Positions 8,435 through 16,518 of a stretch of DNA of 64,000 nucleotides are shown here, in pieces. This DNA comes from a gamma proteobacterium SS-5 (GTDB taxonomy: Bacteria > Pseudomonadota > Gammaproteobacteria > Chromatiales > Chromatiaceae), in NCBI GenBank assembly GCA_009497875.2, contig CP032508.2:62001-126000 (forward strand), read 5' to 3'. The notes below the pieces were generated by a model that was given only the letters and a program-made list of their open reading frames with translations, was not told the DNA's origin and searched no databases. Numbering within the stretch: the stretch's first letter is position 1; each line of letters starts with the position of its first letter. The position numbers were made by a program, and so were the translations under genes.

Positions 8435-9274
8435 GGCGCTGATATCACCCTGAGTGTTCCCGTTTGCCCACCCTGAGGGCGGCGCTGAACGGTCAGTTGT
8501 ATGGTCATGATCTACCGGTGTGGGCAAAAGCCCGCCCTGCTCACCGGGCATCTAAGAGTAAAGGAACAAGAAGGATTTGAAAAGGGTTATTAGTGGATAA
8601 TCGCTGTATTCACTGGCATTAGAGGGCAGGCATTTTGGTATATTACTTTATTTTGTTATTATGTTTTTAGCATATTAGAATGTTCTTGTTTAATGATTTT
8701 CTGTCCGTGGGTTTGCGCCGCTCGAAAGCGCGGGGCCACAGCCGCCGTTCACTTCGGCTTCGCTCAGTGAACGGTTACACTCAGGTATTTACGGTTGAGC
8801 CTATAAACCCTGGATGTAACCATTCTCCTGATTACCCACAAATCCCGGCCAATCGAATAGGCCGGCCCGTGGCCGCCGAGCACCCACTAGGGGCAGGCTT
8901 CATTGCCGTGGCTTGGCGGCGGACGCGGCCCGACCTATGCCAAAGGGGATTGAAGAAATCCCCCCTGCCCCCCTTTTGTAAAGGGGGGAGAAATATGAAG
9001 AAATCCCCCCTAGCCCCCCTTTTGTAAAGTGGAGAGAAATATTGAGAGGGATTGAGGGAATCCCCCCCCAGCCCCCCTTTTGTAAAGGGGGGAGAAATAT
9101 TGAGGGAATCCCCCCTGCCCCCCTATTTGTAAAGGGGGGAGAAATATGAAGGAATCCCCCCTGCCCCCCTTTCGTAAAGGGGGGAGAGATTGAAGGGCGA
9201 GTAGTTACTGAAAATCCGCATAAATCTGTAAAATCCGTGGTTCAACTGCTCTTTCCAGGTTGAGGAGACATGCA
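8435..9274. other. Gene-free stretch between the fcc operon and djlA
   Basis: About 840 bases without a credible gene. Next to the napC-like gene is a markedly AT-rich patch (about 8570-8700), unlike the GC-rich surroundings, which probably holds the fcc operon promoter reading leftwards. Then come pieces of dispersed repeats: inverted words around GTTCACTTCGGCTTCGC (8740-8775) and a GGCCGGCCCGTGGCCGCC block (8862-8945) related to sequences at 26150-26235 and 31425-31455. After these is the five-unit tandem array listed separately. Confidence 0.75.
8951..9190. repeat. Five tandem copies of a C-run/G-run palindromic repeat
   Basis: Five units of 45-53 bases follow each other. Each reads roughly GAATCCCCCCTGCCC, then CCCTTTTGTAAAGGGGGG, then AGAAATAT. 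Each unit contains a hairpin with a 9-base stem (CCCCCCTTT / AAAGGGGGG) and a 3-base loop. Units differ by single substitutions and an extra C in the third. A lone relative is at about 4541-4562 (CCCCCTTTGCAAAAGGGGG). The array ends about 85 bases before djlA. Confidence 0.85.
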
Positions 9275-10081
9275 ATGGCGTGGTGGGGAAAACTGGTGGG
9301 CAGTGCCTTTGGGCTGCTGGTGGCCGGGCCGTTGGGGGCCTTGCTGGGCGCGGCTTTGGGGCATCGCTTTGACAAGGGGCTGGCCCATCTGGGGCAGGAG
9401 CCGGAATTGCTGGAGGGCGACAAGGAGCGGGTGCAGATGGCCTTCTTCACCGCCACCTTCTCGGTGATGGGCGCGGTGGCCAAGTCCGATGGCCATGTCA
9501 CCCGCGAGGAGATCGCCCTGGCCGAGTCGGTGATCCGCGACATGGAGCTGAACCCCAGCCAGCGCGAGATCGCCATCCGCCTGTTCAATGAGGGCAAATC
9601 GGCCGACTTCCCCCTCGACGAGGTGATCGAGCAGCTGCGCCGGGAATGTCGGCGGCGCAAGAACCTGCTGCGCATGTTTATCGAGATCCAGCTGCAAGGG
9701 GCCTATGCCGATGGTGCCCTGCATCCCGCCGAGGAGGCCCTGCTGCTACGCCTGTGCCGCCAGCTGGGCCTGTCTGAGCTGAGCTTTCGCCTGCTGCGCC
9801 AGCGCATGGAGGCGGAGCGCCGCTTCAGTGGCAGCACGGGGCGCGGCCAGCGGGCGCGCTCGGGGCCACGGCTGGAGGCGGCCTACCAGCTGCTGGGCCT
9901 GACCCGCCAGGCCAGCGAGGCCGAGATCAAACGCGCCTACCGCCGCCTGATGAGCCAGCACCACCCGGACAAGCTGGTCTCCAAGGGCCTGCCCGAGGAG
10001 ATGATCAAGGTGGCCGAGCAGAAGACCATAGAGATCAAGCAGGCCTATGAGCAGATCAAGGCGGCAAGGGGCCTAGGCTGA
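9275..10081 (+). CDS. djlA: DjlA-like J-domain co-chaperone with TerB-like domain
   Basis: Membrane-anchored co-chaperone of DnaK. The 268-residue protein has a Gly/Ala/Leu-rich N-terminal membrane segment (about 8-29), a helical TerB-like middle domain (about 45-180) and a C-terminal J domain. The J domain carries the essential HPD (230-232, in QHHPDKL), and the helix after it holds KTIEIKQAYEQIK. The order matches E. coli DjlA. The ATG at 9275 has GAGGAG (9262-9267) just upstream; the in-frame TTG at 9260 overlaps that site and was rejected. Confidence 0.92.
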   Translation: MAWWGKLVGSAFGLLVAGPLGALLGAALGHRFDKGLAHLGQEPELLEGDKERVQMAFFTATFSVMGAVAKSDGHVTREEIALAESVIRDMELNPSQREIAIRLFNEGKSADFPLDEVIEQLRRECRRRKNLLRMFIEIQLQGAYADGALHPAEEALLLRLCRQLGLSELSFRLLRQRMEAERRFSGSTGRGQRARSGPRLEAAYQLLGLTRQASEAEIKRAYRRLMSQHHPDKLVSKGLPEEMIKVAEQKTIEIKQAYEQIKAARGLG

Positions 10082-10144
10082 CCGCTGGCCGCCACTGACC
10101 CCTTGCGCCAGCCTGCCCAATGGCGTAGATTCGCCGCCTCTTTT

Positions 10145-10370
10145 GTGTCAGGTGCCCCCGCCGAGGGGGTGAAACGGGAAGCCGGTCTGAGTCCGGCGCT
10201 GCCCCCGCAACGGTAGATGAGTGATCCTGGCCCGGACCTTGAACGTCCAACCCAGGACCAGGGATGCCAACGGCCACTGTCTGGACCCCGTGCAAGCGGG
10301 CCTGATGGGAAGGCGGCATCTCGACGGCCCGCTCATGAGCCCGGAGACCGGCCTGGCATATCACCCCGGA
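10145..10370 (+). ncRNA. Cobalamin (adenosylcobalamin-type) riboswitch
   Basis: The leader of btuB shows the conserved blocks of the cobalamin riboswitch in order. GGTGCC is at 10151, GAAACGGGAAGCCGGT at about 10171-10186, and the hallmark GCTGCCCCCGCAAC at about 10198-10211. A GGCCACTG block follows near 10274, then GGGAAGGCGGC near 10308. The closing AGCCCGGAGACCGGCCTG is at 10338-10355. It ends about 30 bases before the btuB start, close enough to control access to the ribosome site GGAG (10392-10395). By family knowledge it shuts off expression when cobalamin is plentiful. Confidence 0.95.
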
Positions 10371-10401
10371 AAGGCGTACGGGTGGTGCGCCGGAGATTGC
10401 C

Positions 10402-12240
10402 ATGAAAACCCCTCTGCTTGGGCTGGCCGCCTGCTGCGCCCTGCCCCTGCTCGCCGTTGCCGAGACCGACGAGGTCATCATCACCGCCTCACGCCTGGCC
10501 GAGACCGCCGATGCCAGCCTGGCCTCGGTCAGCGTCATCGACCGCACCGAGATCGAGCGCCGTCAGGCCCAGTCTCTGCCGGACCTGCTCGCCGGCCTGG
10601 CCGGGGTCGGCCTGGCCAATCAGGGCGGGCGCGGCAAGCTCTCCTCGCTGTTTGTGCGCGGCACCGAGTCGAATCACCTGCTGGTGCTGATCGACGGGGT
10701 CAAGGTCGGCAGCGCCAGCTCCGGCACCAGCGCCATCGAGCTGTTGCCGCTGGCGCAGATCGAGCGCATCGAGCTGGTGCGCGGGCCGCGCTCTGGCCTG
10801 TACGGCTCCGAGGCCATCGGCGGGGTGCTGCAGATCTTCACCCGCAGCGGCGCGGCCCCAAGCGGCCCCAGCCTGGGCCTGACCCTGGGCAGCGACAACC
10901 ACCGCAAGGCCGATATCCAACTGGCCGGCGGCGACCAGCGGGCCTGGTACAGCCTGGGCCTGAGCGGCGAGGCCAGCGACGGCTTCAACGCCTGCACCGG
11001 CGACCCCCTGAGCTTTGCCGGTTGCGCCACCCTGGAGCCGGATGACGATGGCTTCGACAGCCTGTCCGGCCACCTGAGCGGCGGCTGGAGGCTCGCCAAC
11101 GGGGCCGAGCTGCGCCTGAACTGGCTGCGCGCCGAGGGCGAGAGTGAATTCGACGGCAGCTATCAGAACCGCTCCGAGTATCGCCAGGAGGTGTTGGGCG
11201 GCCAGCTGGACCTGCCCCTGAACGGGCGCTGGCGCATGGAGTTCCGGGCCGGGCGCAGCATCGATGAGGGCGACTTCTTTAAGGAGCAGACCCCAAGGGG
11301 CCGCTTCCGAACCACCCGCGACAGCCTCTCCTGGCTGAATCATGTGCAGCTGAACGGGCAGCAACAGCTCAGCCTGGGGCTGGATTACCAGCGCGACCAA
11401 CTGGCCAGTGATACCGCCTACAGCCGCAATACGCGGGACAACCGGGGCGGGTTTGGCCAGTATCTGGGGCAATTCGGCCGCCATAGCCTGCAACTGGCCC
11501 TGCGCCGGGACGACAACCAGCAGTTCGGCCAGCAAGACAGCGGCAGCCTGGCCTGGGGCTACGACCTGACCGATGGGCTGAGGCTGACAACCGCCTACGG
11601 CAGCGCCTTTGTCGCCCCCAGCTTCAACGACCTGTACTGGCCGGCCGACCCGGTCTGGGGCGGTGGCGGCAACCCCGATCTGGGCCCGGAGACCGCCCGC
11701 TCCCTGGAGCTGGGCCTGAGCGGTGAGCTGGCCAGGGGCGATTGGTCGATCAACCTCTACCGGACCCGGATCGAGGATCTGATTGCCTACGATTTTGCCA
11801 GCGGCGGCATGGTCAATCTGTCCCAGGCCCGCATCAGCGGGGTTGAGCTGAGCCTGCGCCAGCAACTGGCCGACTGGCGGCTGGCGGGCAACCTGACCTT
11901 GCAGGACCCGGAGGACAGGTCCGGCGGGCCCAACCAGGGCAATCAGCTCAATCGCCGCGCCCGCCAAATGCTGTCTGTCGATCTGGATCGGGACCTGGGC
12001 CGCTATAGCCTGGGTGCCAGCCTCCATGCCGAGGGCCGTCGCTATGATGACCTGGCCAACAGCCGCGAACTGGACGGCTACGGCCGGGTCGATCTGCGCG
12101 CCGGTTACCGCTTCAGCCGACGCCTGCGCTTGCAGGCCCGGCTGGAAAACCTGCTGGATGCCGATTATGAAACCGCCAGCTTCTACAACCAGCCCGGCCG
12201 CAGCCTGCTGCTCAGTCTAAGCTACCGACCGGAATGGTAA
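10402..12240 (+). CDS. btuB: TonB-dependent vitamin B12 receptor BtuB
   Basis: Outer-membrane receptor for cobalamin, 612 residues, close to the 614 of E. coli BtuB. A signal peptide ends at LAVA (about residue 20). The TonB box is in ETDEVIITASR. The plug domain (about 30-150) shows FVRGTESNHLLVLIDGVK and ERIELVRGPRSGLYGSEAIGG. A beta-barrel follows and ends in the aromatic-rich C-terminus LSYRPEW. The gene lies directly behind a cobalamin riboswitch, which makes the substrate call strong. Its end overlaps the start of btuF. Confidence 0.95.
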   Translation: MKTPLLGLAACCALPLLAVAETDEVIITASRLAETADASLASVSVIDRTEIERRQAQSLPDLLAGLAGVGLANQGGRGKLSSLFVRGTESNHLLVLIDGVKVGSASSGTSAIELLPLAQIERIELVRGPRSGLYGSEAIGGVLQIFTRSGAAPSGPSLGLTLGSDNHRKADIQLAGGDQRAWYSLGLSGEASDGFNACTGDPLSFAGCATLEPDDDGFDSLSGHLSGGWRLANGAELRLNWLRAEGESEFDGSYQNRSEYRQEVLGGQLDLPLNGRWRMEFRAGRSIDEGDFFKEQTPRGRFRTTRDSLSWLNHVQLNGQQQLSLGLDYQRDQLASDTAYSRNTRDNRGGFGQYLGQFGRHSLQLALRRDDNQQFGQQDSGSLAWGYDLTDGLRLTTAYGSAFVAPSFNDLYWPADPVWGGGGNPDLGPETARSLELGLSGELARGDWSINLYRTRIEDLIAYDFASGGMVNLSQARISGVELSLRQQLADWRLAGNLTLQDPEDRSGGPNQGNQLNRRARQMLSVDLDRDLGRYSLGASLHAEGRRYDDLANSRELDGYGRVDLRAGYRFSRRLRLQARLENLLDADYETASFYNQPGRSLLLSLSYRPEW

Positions 12241-13079
12241 GGGCCATCGGGGGAGGCGGCCGCCGCTGGCGGCTTTGCTGGCTGCTGGCCGCAATCGGCT
12301 GGCTGCTGGTCGAGCCGACCCTGGCCGCGCCCCAGCGCTGGATCAGCCTGTCGCCGCACATCACCGAGCTGGTGTTTGCCGCCGGGGCCGGGGATTGGCT
12401 GGTGGGCGTGGCCGAGCACAGCGACTACCCGCCCGCCGCCCGCGCCATCCCCAGGGTGGGCGGCCACGGCGGCCTGGACTATGAGCGCATCCTCGCCCTG
12501 CGCCCCGACCTGGTGCTGGCCTGGCCCAGCGGCACCGGCAGCCGGGTGATGGAAAGGCTTAGAGCGCTGGGACTGAAGCTGGAGACCTCGGAGCCCCATA
12601 GCCTGAGCGCCATCGCCGATGACCTGGAGCGCATCGGCCAGCTCGGCCCGGACCCCGCCATCGCCCGCCAACGGGCAGAGCAACTGCGGCAGCGGATCAT
12701 CCGCCTGCAACGCAGACACCACCTGCTGCGGCCGGTGCGGGTGTTCTATCAGATCTGGGATCGACCCCTGATGAGCATCAATGGCGAGCATATTCTGAAC
12801 CAGGCAATTGAACTCTGCGGCGGCCTGAACCCCTTTGCCGAGCTGACCACCCTGACCCCGCATCTGTCACGGGAGGCGGTACTGCTGAGCCAGCCGGAGC
12901 TGGTACTGCTGCCTGTGGCCGAGGAACTGGCGCAACGCTGGCAGGCCGACTGGCAGCGCCTGCCCGCCAGCGCTGATTGGCAGTTCGCCCAGCTCGCCCC
13001 GGACCTGTTGCAGCGCCCCACCCCGCGCATGCTCGACGGGGTGGAACAGCTGTGCCGGGCGCTGGAGCGGGTGCGTTAG
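12234..13079 (+). CDS. btuF: Cobalamin ABC transporter periplasmic-binding protein BtuF
   Basis: Periplasmic binding protein of the type III (TroA/BtuF) fold, 281 residues. The signal peptide covers roughly 1-31 (LLAAIGWLLVEPTLA). The core begins WISLSPHITELVFAAGAGDWLVGV and contains YERILALRPDLVLAW, both typical of BtuF. The ATG at 12234 overlaps the btuB stop by 7 bases, so the two are translationally coupled and share the riboswitch. The permease BtuC and ATPase BtuD are not next to it; they must be encoded elsewhere if uptake is complete. Confidence 0.9.
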   Translation: MVRAIGGGGRRWRLCWLLAAIGWLLVEPTLAAPQRWISLSPHITELVFAAGAGDWLVGVAEHSDYPPAARAIPRVGGHGGLDYERILALRPDLVLAWPSGTGSRVMERLRALGLKLETSEPHSLSAIADDLERIGQLGPDPAIARQRAEQLRQRIIRLQRRHHLLRPVRVFYQIWDRPLMSINGEHILNQAIELCGGLNPFAELTTLTPHLSREAVLLSQPELVLLPVAEELAQRWQADWQRLPASADWQFAQLAPDLLQRPTPRMLDGVEQLCRALERVR

Positions 13080-13090
13080 CGGGTCTGACC

Positions 13091-13915
13091 TCAGGGCCCT
13101 ATACCCTTGTAGCTGCCCGGCTCATCCGGCTTTAGGTGGCGATTCAACCAGCCGACAATGCGCAGCAGCAGCATCTGCTCCCGATTGTAGAACTCATGAT
13201 CGGCACCTATGATGCTCACCTGCCGATAGTTACGGTTGCCGCCGTAGCGCGCCGTCTTGCGTCGCAGCCGCTTGCTGGCCAGTACCGCCGGGCTGTCGCG
13301 CTGGCCCATCAGGTCGAGCAGGGGTAGCTGGATCTTGCGCAGCTGCTCCTTGCCGGCCTGATCCGCCTCATCCAGGGCCATGCCGATCAGCACCAGGCCA
13401 CGGGCGCTGGCCGGTTGATTGCCGGCCAGGGCGGCCAGGGCCATGCGCGCCCCCAGGCCGTGGCCGATCAGCACCGTCTGCTTGATATTACGCTTGGCGT
13501 AATAATCGCCTGCCGCCTGGATGCGCGGCAGGGCCTGGGTGATCAGCCCCTGGCGCTCGAATTGCGGGGCACCCTCGCTGGCCAGGGGCAGTTGCAGGGA
13601 GAGGGTCTCCCAGCCGTGCCGGGTCAGGCCGATGCGCAGGTGCTGGATCACCCCCAGGCGGTCGGCATGGCCGTTCCAGTCGTGCAGCAGGATCACCCCA
13701 CCCTTGATTTCCTGGCTGTCGGCCTCCTCGTGCAGGGCCAGAAACTCCCACTGACCGGCCTTGAGGCGCAGCGCCTGGCCAAAGCTCAGGTAGCGCTCTA
13801 TGTCCGCGCTGATACGCTGTTCCCGGGCCAGGTCCGCCGCCGTCAGCAGGGCCGGGCCGCAGCAGAACAGACAAAGCAGCAGGAATCTGGGGGCTTGGAT
13901 CAATCGATAAACCAC
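13091..13915 (-). CDS. DUF3530 family alpha/beta-hydrolase-like exported protein
   Basis: A 274-residue protein with an N-terminal signal peptide (about 1-27, rich in Leu and Cys). Its hydrolase-like core holds GGVILLHDWNGHAD (about residue 72), a nucleophile-elbow-like VLIGHGLGARMAL (about 148) and a late GADHEFYNRE (about 240). The elbow has Gly-His-Gly in place of the usual Gly-X-Ser-X-Gly, so catalysis is doubtful; the DUF3530 family has no established reaction. The start is GTG, with no strong ribosome site, chosen because it gives a complete signal peptide. It converges with btuF, 11 bases apart. Confidence 0.8.
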   Translation of the reverse strand: MVYRLIQAPRFLLLCLFCCGPALLTAADLAREQRISADIERYLSFGQALRLKAGQWEFLALHEEADSQEIKGGVILLHDWNGHADRLGVIQHLRIGLTRHGWETLSLQLPLASEGAPQFERQGLITQALPRIQAAGDYYAKRNIKQTVLIGHGLGARMALAALAGNQPASARGLVLIGMALDEADQAGKEQLRKIQLPLLDLMGQRDSPAVLASKRLRRKTARYGGNRNYRQVSIIGADHEFYNREQMLLLRIVGWLNRHLKPDEPGSYKGIGP

Positions 13916-14449
13916 GGATTACACCGATTATCGTAGATTAAATGTTTTATTTTCATAGGGTTAAAATAATTTAGCGCATTGCCGTGAAACACAGACTTGC
14001 AACCTAAACCATACCCATCCGTCATTCCGGCATGGACCGCCGGAATCCAGTCGCCAGGGAGGGCAAGGCCTGTTCATTGCGAAGGCTGCCATCCTTGGTA
14101 CGGGCTTCCCGCCACTCCTTGGCGGGAATGACGAGGGAATAGGCCCTTACTGTGAAACATCCGTGGCAACTCACGAGTCCCGAGTCCCCAGTCCCGAGTC
14201 CCGGAGCCGCCAAGAGATGTTTCATGTTCCGGGGTATCGCTGTCCGCTCCATGTCCGTTAGTTTGCAACTTCATTAACTCTTTGCCTTCTTTTCGATCCG
14301 TTTTTGCATCCGGCTTCGCCGGGTTAGGATCACTGGAATTTTCATCGAATTCGGGTAGAGTGGCCGATTCTGAATTTTTTCTCAACGCCCTGGCCGGGCA
14401 ATCCCTCGCCCGGCCAGGGCCTCAAGCACAGCCTAACAGGAGACCCCAG
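13916..14449. other. Gene-free stretch upstream of rpe with several dispersed repeats
   Basis: About 530 bases without a credible gene. It holds a copy of the widespread CGTCATTCCGGC ... GCCGGAATCCAG type repeat (about 14021-14055) and a GGCGGGAATGACG arm (about 14118-14132). Next is a repeat with GTGAAACATCCGTGGCAACTC plus CCCGAGTCC words (about 14151-14215), which recurs near 40982-41030. A GTTCCGGGG-TATCGCTGTCC-GCTCCATGTCCGTTAG block follows (about 14225-14262), with relatives near 18010, 36931 and 46775. The rpe leader hairpin follows. Confidence 0.7.
14387..14420 (+). promoter_or_regulatory. Perfect 13-bp hairpin in the rpe leader
   Basis: GCCCTGGCCGGGC (14387-14399) and GCCCGGCCAGGGC (14408-14420) pair perfectly around an 8-base loop, 30 bases before the rpe start codon. 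No T-tract follows, so it is not a canonical terminator for rpe. It may act on mRNA stability or translation, or may be another dispersed palindrome. Confidence 0.6.
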
Positions 14450-15142
14450 ATGGCCCGTCAGCCCGATAAACTCGCCCCTTCCATCCTCTCTGCCGACTTC
14501 GCCAAGCTGGGCGAAGAGGTGGACCTGGTGCTCGCCTCCGGCGCCGAGATCGTCCACTTCGACGTCATGGACAACCACTATGTGCCCAACCTGACCATAG
14601 GCCCGCTGGTGTGCGAGGCCCTGCGCAAGCACGGCGTCAGCGCCGAGATCGACGTGCACATGATGGTCAAGCCGGTGGATCGCATCATCCCCGACTTCGC
14701 CAAGGCCGGTGCCAGCTACATCACCTTCCACCCGGAGGCCTCTGAGCACATCGACCGATCCCTGTCCCTGGTGCGCGAGCAGGGCTGCAAGTCCGGCCTG
14801 GTGTTCAACCCGGCCACGCCCCTGAGCTACCTCGACTATGTGCTGGATAAAGTCGATATGATCCTGCTGATGTCGGTCAACCCTGGCTTCGGCGGCCAGA
14901 GTTTCATCCCGGCCACCCTGGACAAGCTGCGCGCCTGCCGCAAGCTGATCGATGACTCAGGCTTTGACATTCGCCTGGAGATCGACGGCGGCGTCAAGGT
15001 CGATAACATCGCCGAGATCAAGGCCGCCGGTGCCGACACCTTCGTCGCCGGCTCGGGCATCTTCGGCTTCCCCGGCGAAAACGACCCCAACCGCTACGAC
15101 AGCATTGTCGCCAAGATGAAAGCGGAACTGGCTAAAGTATAG
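14450..15142 (+). CDS. rpe: Ribulose-phosphate 3-epimerase
   Basis: Interconverts ribulose-5-phosphate and xylulose-5-phosphate in the pentose phosphate and Calvin cycles; cytoplasmic TIM barrel of 230 residues. Visible motifs are [12 protein letters not shown] at the N-terminus, the metal/catalytic [29 protein letters not shown] and the phosphate-binding EIDGGV. The ATG at 14450 has AGGAGA at 14438; the long frame from 14282 runs through repeats and was rejected. In many proteobacteria rpe is followed by gph, and here gph follows after an inserted GxxExxY gene. Confidence 0.96.
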   Translation: MARQPDKLAPSILSADFAKLGEEVDLVLASGAEIVHFDVMDNHYVPNLTIGPLVCEALRKHGVSAEIDVHMMVKPVDRIIPDFAKAGASYITFHPEASEHIDRSLSLVREQGCKSGLVFNPATPLSYLDYVLDKVDMILLMSVNPGFGGQSFIPATLDKLRACRKLIDDSGFDIRLEIDGGVKVDNIAEIKAAGADTFVAGSGIFGFPGENDPNRYDSIVAKMKAELAKV

Positions 15143-15148
15143 TTTCTG

Positions 15149-15612
15149 GGACGCAGAGCTCGCAGAGAAGCGCAGAGAACGCAGAGGTCACCATGGATGA
15201 AAACCTTCTGACAGATCAGATCATCGGCGCGGCTATAGAAGTACACAAAAGCCTTGGGCCAGGGCTGCTGGAATCCAGTTACCAGCAGTGCCTGGCCCGA
15301 GAATTTGATCTGCGGCAGATTGCCTATCAGAGGGAAAAGCCTCTACAGGTCAGCTATAAGGGCATTCTGATCGAACAAGCCTACCGATCAGATTTTGTCG
15401 TAGGTGAACGGGTCATTGTCGAAATCAAGGCTGTCGATTGCATCGAACCGGTACATCGTGCCCAAGTGCTGACCTACTTGAAATGGTCGACTCTGAAGCT
15501 CGGTCTGCTACTGAATTTCAATGTACGGCTGATGAAATCGGGCATTCACCGCATTGTGAATAAACTCTAAAGACCTCTGCGGTCTCTGCGCTTCTCTGCG
15601 CACTCTGCGTCC
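15149..15612. mobile_element. GxxExxY gene bounded by near-perfect 42-bp inverted repeats
   Basis: The left arm (15149-15190) and the right arm (15571-15612) are inverted copies matching at 38 of 42 positions. Both are built from the words GGACGCAGAG and GCGCAGAGAA. The left arm ends 3 bases before the GxxExxY start codon, and the right arm starts directly after its stop codon, so the gene fits exactly between them. No transposase is encoded. The unit sits between rpe and gph, which are often adjacent. This looks like a small cassette mobilised in trans, but mobility is inferred. Confidence 0.6.
15193..15570 (+). CDS. GxxExxY family protein
   Basis: A 125-residue protein of the GxxExxY family (PF13366), which belongs to the PD-(D/E)XK nuclease-like fold. 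The naming motif GLLESSY is at about residue 25. The nuclease-like core shows YRSDFVVGERVIVEIKAV, with candidate metal ligands Asp and Glu-x-Lys, and QVLTYLKWS. The function of the family is not established. AT content and codon choice look slightly different from the neighbouring rpe and gph. The gene lies exactly inside a pair of inverted repeats, suggesting acquisition as a unit. Confidence 0.88.
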   Translation: MDENLLTDQIIGAAIEVHKSLGPGLLESSYQQCLAREFDLRQIAYQREKPLQVSYKGILIEQAYRSDFVVGERVIVEIKAVDCIEPVHRAQVLTYLKWSTLKLGLLLNFNVRLMKSGIHRIVNKL

Positions 15613-15625
15613 TAAAGGATCAAAC

Positions 15626-16303
15626 ATGACCTTCAACAAACCTGAGATGATCCTCATTGATGTGGACGGCACCCTGGTGGACTCGGTGCCCGACCTGGCC
15701 TTTTGCGTCGATGAGTTGATGCGCCACCTGGGCCGTGCGCCCCATGGCGAGGCGCTGGTGCGCAACTGGGTGGGCAATGGCGTCGAGCGATTGTGTCGGC
15801 GGGCGCTGATTGGCCAACTCGATGGCGAACCCAGTGAGGCGGACTTTGCCCGCGCCTACCCGGTATTTCTTGAGCTTTACGCGGAGAACACCTGCAAGCG
15901 TTCGTGCCTCTACCCTGGGGTGCGCGAGGGCCTGGATTATCTGAAGGCCGCCGGTTACAAGCTCGGCTGCGTCACCAACAAGGCGGCCCAGTTCACCCTG
16001 CCGCTGCTGCGCGAGCTGGGGGTGCATGATGACTTTCAGATCATCGTCGCCGGTGACAGCCTGGCGCAGAAAAAGCCCGACCCGGCACCCCTGCTGCACG
16101 CTGCTGCCACCCTGGGTGCCGCCCCCGAACGCTCGCTGATGGTGGGTGACTCGCAAAGCGACGTCAAGGCCGCCCGCGCCGCCGGTTTCCAGATCATCTG
16201 CATGAGCTACGGCTACAACCACGGCGAAGACATCCGCAACTACCACCCAGACGCCGTCATCGACAGCCTGACCGAGCTGCATGGCCTGCTGGAATCGAGC
16301 TAA
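15626..16303 (+). CDS. gph: Phosphoglycolate phosphatase
   Basis: HAD-superfamily phosphatase that removes 2-phosphoglycolate, a by-product of Rubisco oxygenase activity or DNA repair; 225 residues. HAD motifs are DVDGTLVDS at the N-terminus (nucleophile Asp at about residue 12), the motif II Thr in CVTNK, the motif III Lys in KKPDPAP, and motif IV VGDSQSDVKAA. The helical cap domain lies between motifs I and II. The start ATG is 14 bases after the right arm of the inverted repeat. The neighbourhood with rpe supports this call over other HAD phosphatases. Confidence 0.92.
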   Translation: MTFNKPEMILIDVDGTLVDSVPDLAFCVDELMRHLGRAPHGEALVRNWVGNGVERLCRRALIGQLDGEPSEADFARAYPVFLELYAENTCKRSCLYPGVREGLDYLKAAGYKLGCVTNKAAQFTLPLLRELGVHDDFQIIVAGDSLAQKKPDPAPLLHAAATLGAAPERSLMVGDSQSDVKAARAAGFQIICMSYGYNHGEDIRNYHPDAVIDSLTELHGLLESS

Positions 16304-16307
16304 AGAG

Positions 16308-16491
16308 GGACGCAGAGGGCGTGAAGAAGCGCAGAGATCGCAGAGTTGAACAAGTTGTAGCTGGAAACTCAGCGATGTCTGCGCCATTAATCATCGCAGT
16401 TAAGACGAATAGGGCAAAAAGCGCAGAAGAGGCAGCGTTTTTAAAAATAATCTCTCTGCGCCCTCTGCGCTTCTTTGCGCCCTCTGCGTCC
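16308..16491. repeat. Inverted repeat pair of the GCAGAGA family with a short spacer
   Basis: The arms GGACGCAGAGGGCGTGAAGA.. (16308-16346) and its inverted relative (16452-16491, ..CCCTCTGCGTCC) belong to the same repeat family as the arms flanking the GxxExxY gene. They enclose only about 105 bases without a gene. It may be an empty or decayed version of the same kind of unit. Confidence 0.65.
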
Positions 16492-16518
16492 TAAACATCC
16501 ACTGCGTCCTGAAATGCC

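Noticed and set aside
8680-9027. Plus-strand frame of 115 codons upstream of djlA
   Set aside because: It reads through three repeat families and has no ribosome site or protein-like composition.
8951-9190. Tandem repeats that at first sight resemble a CRISPR array
   Set aside because: Units are contiguous with no unique spacers of constant length, and no cas genes are present.
10489-12027. Long minus-strand frame inside btuB
   Set aside because: Shadow of the receptor gene, which has clear TonB-receptor motifs and a riboswitch.
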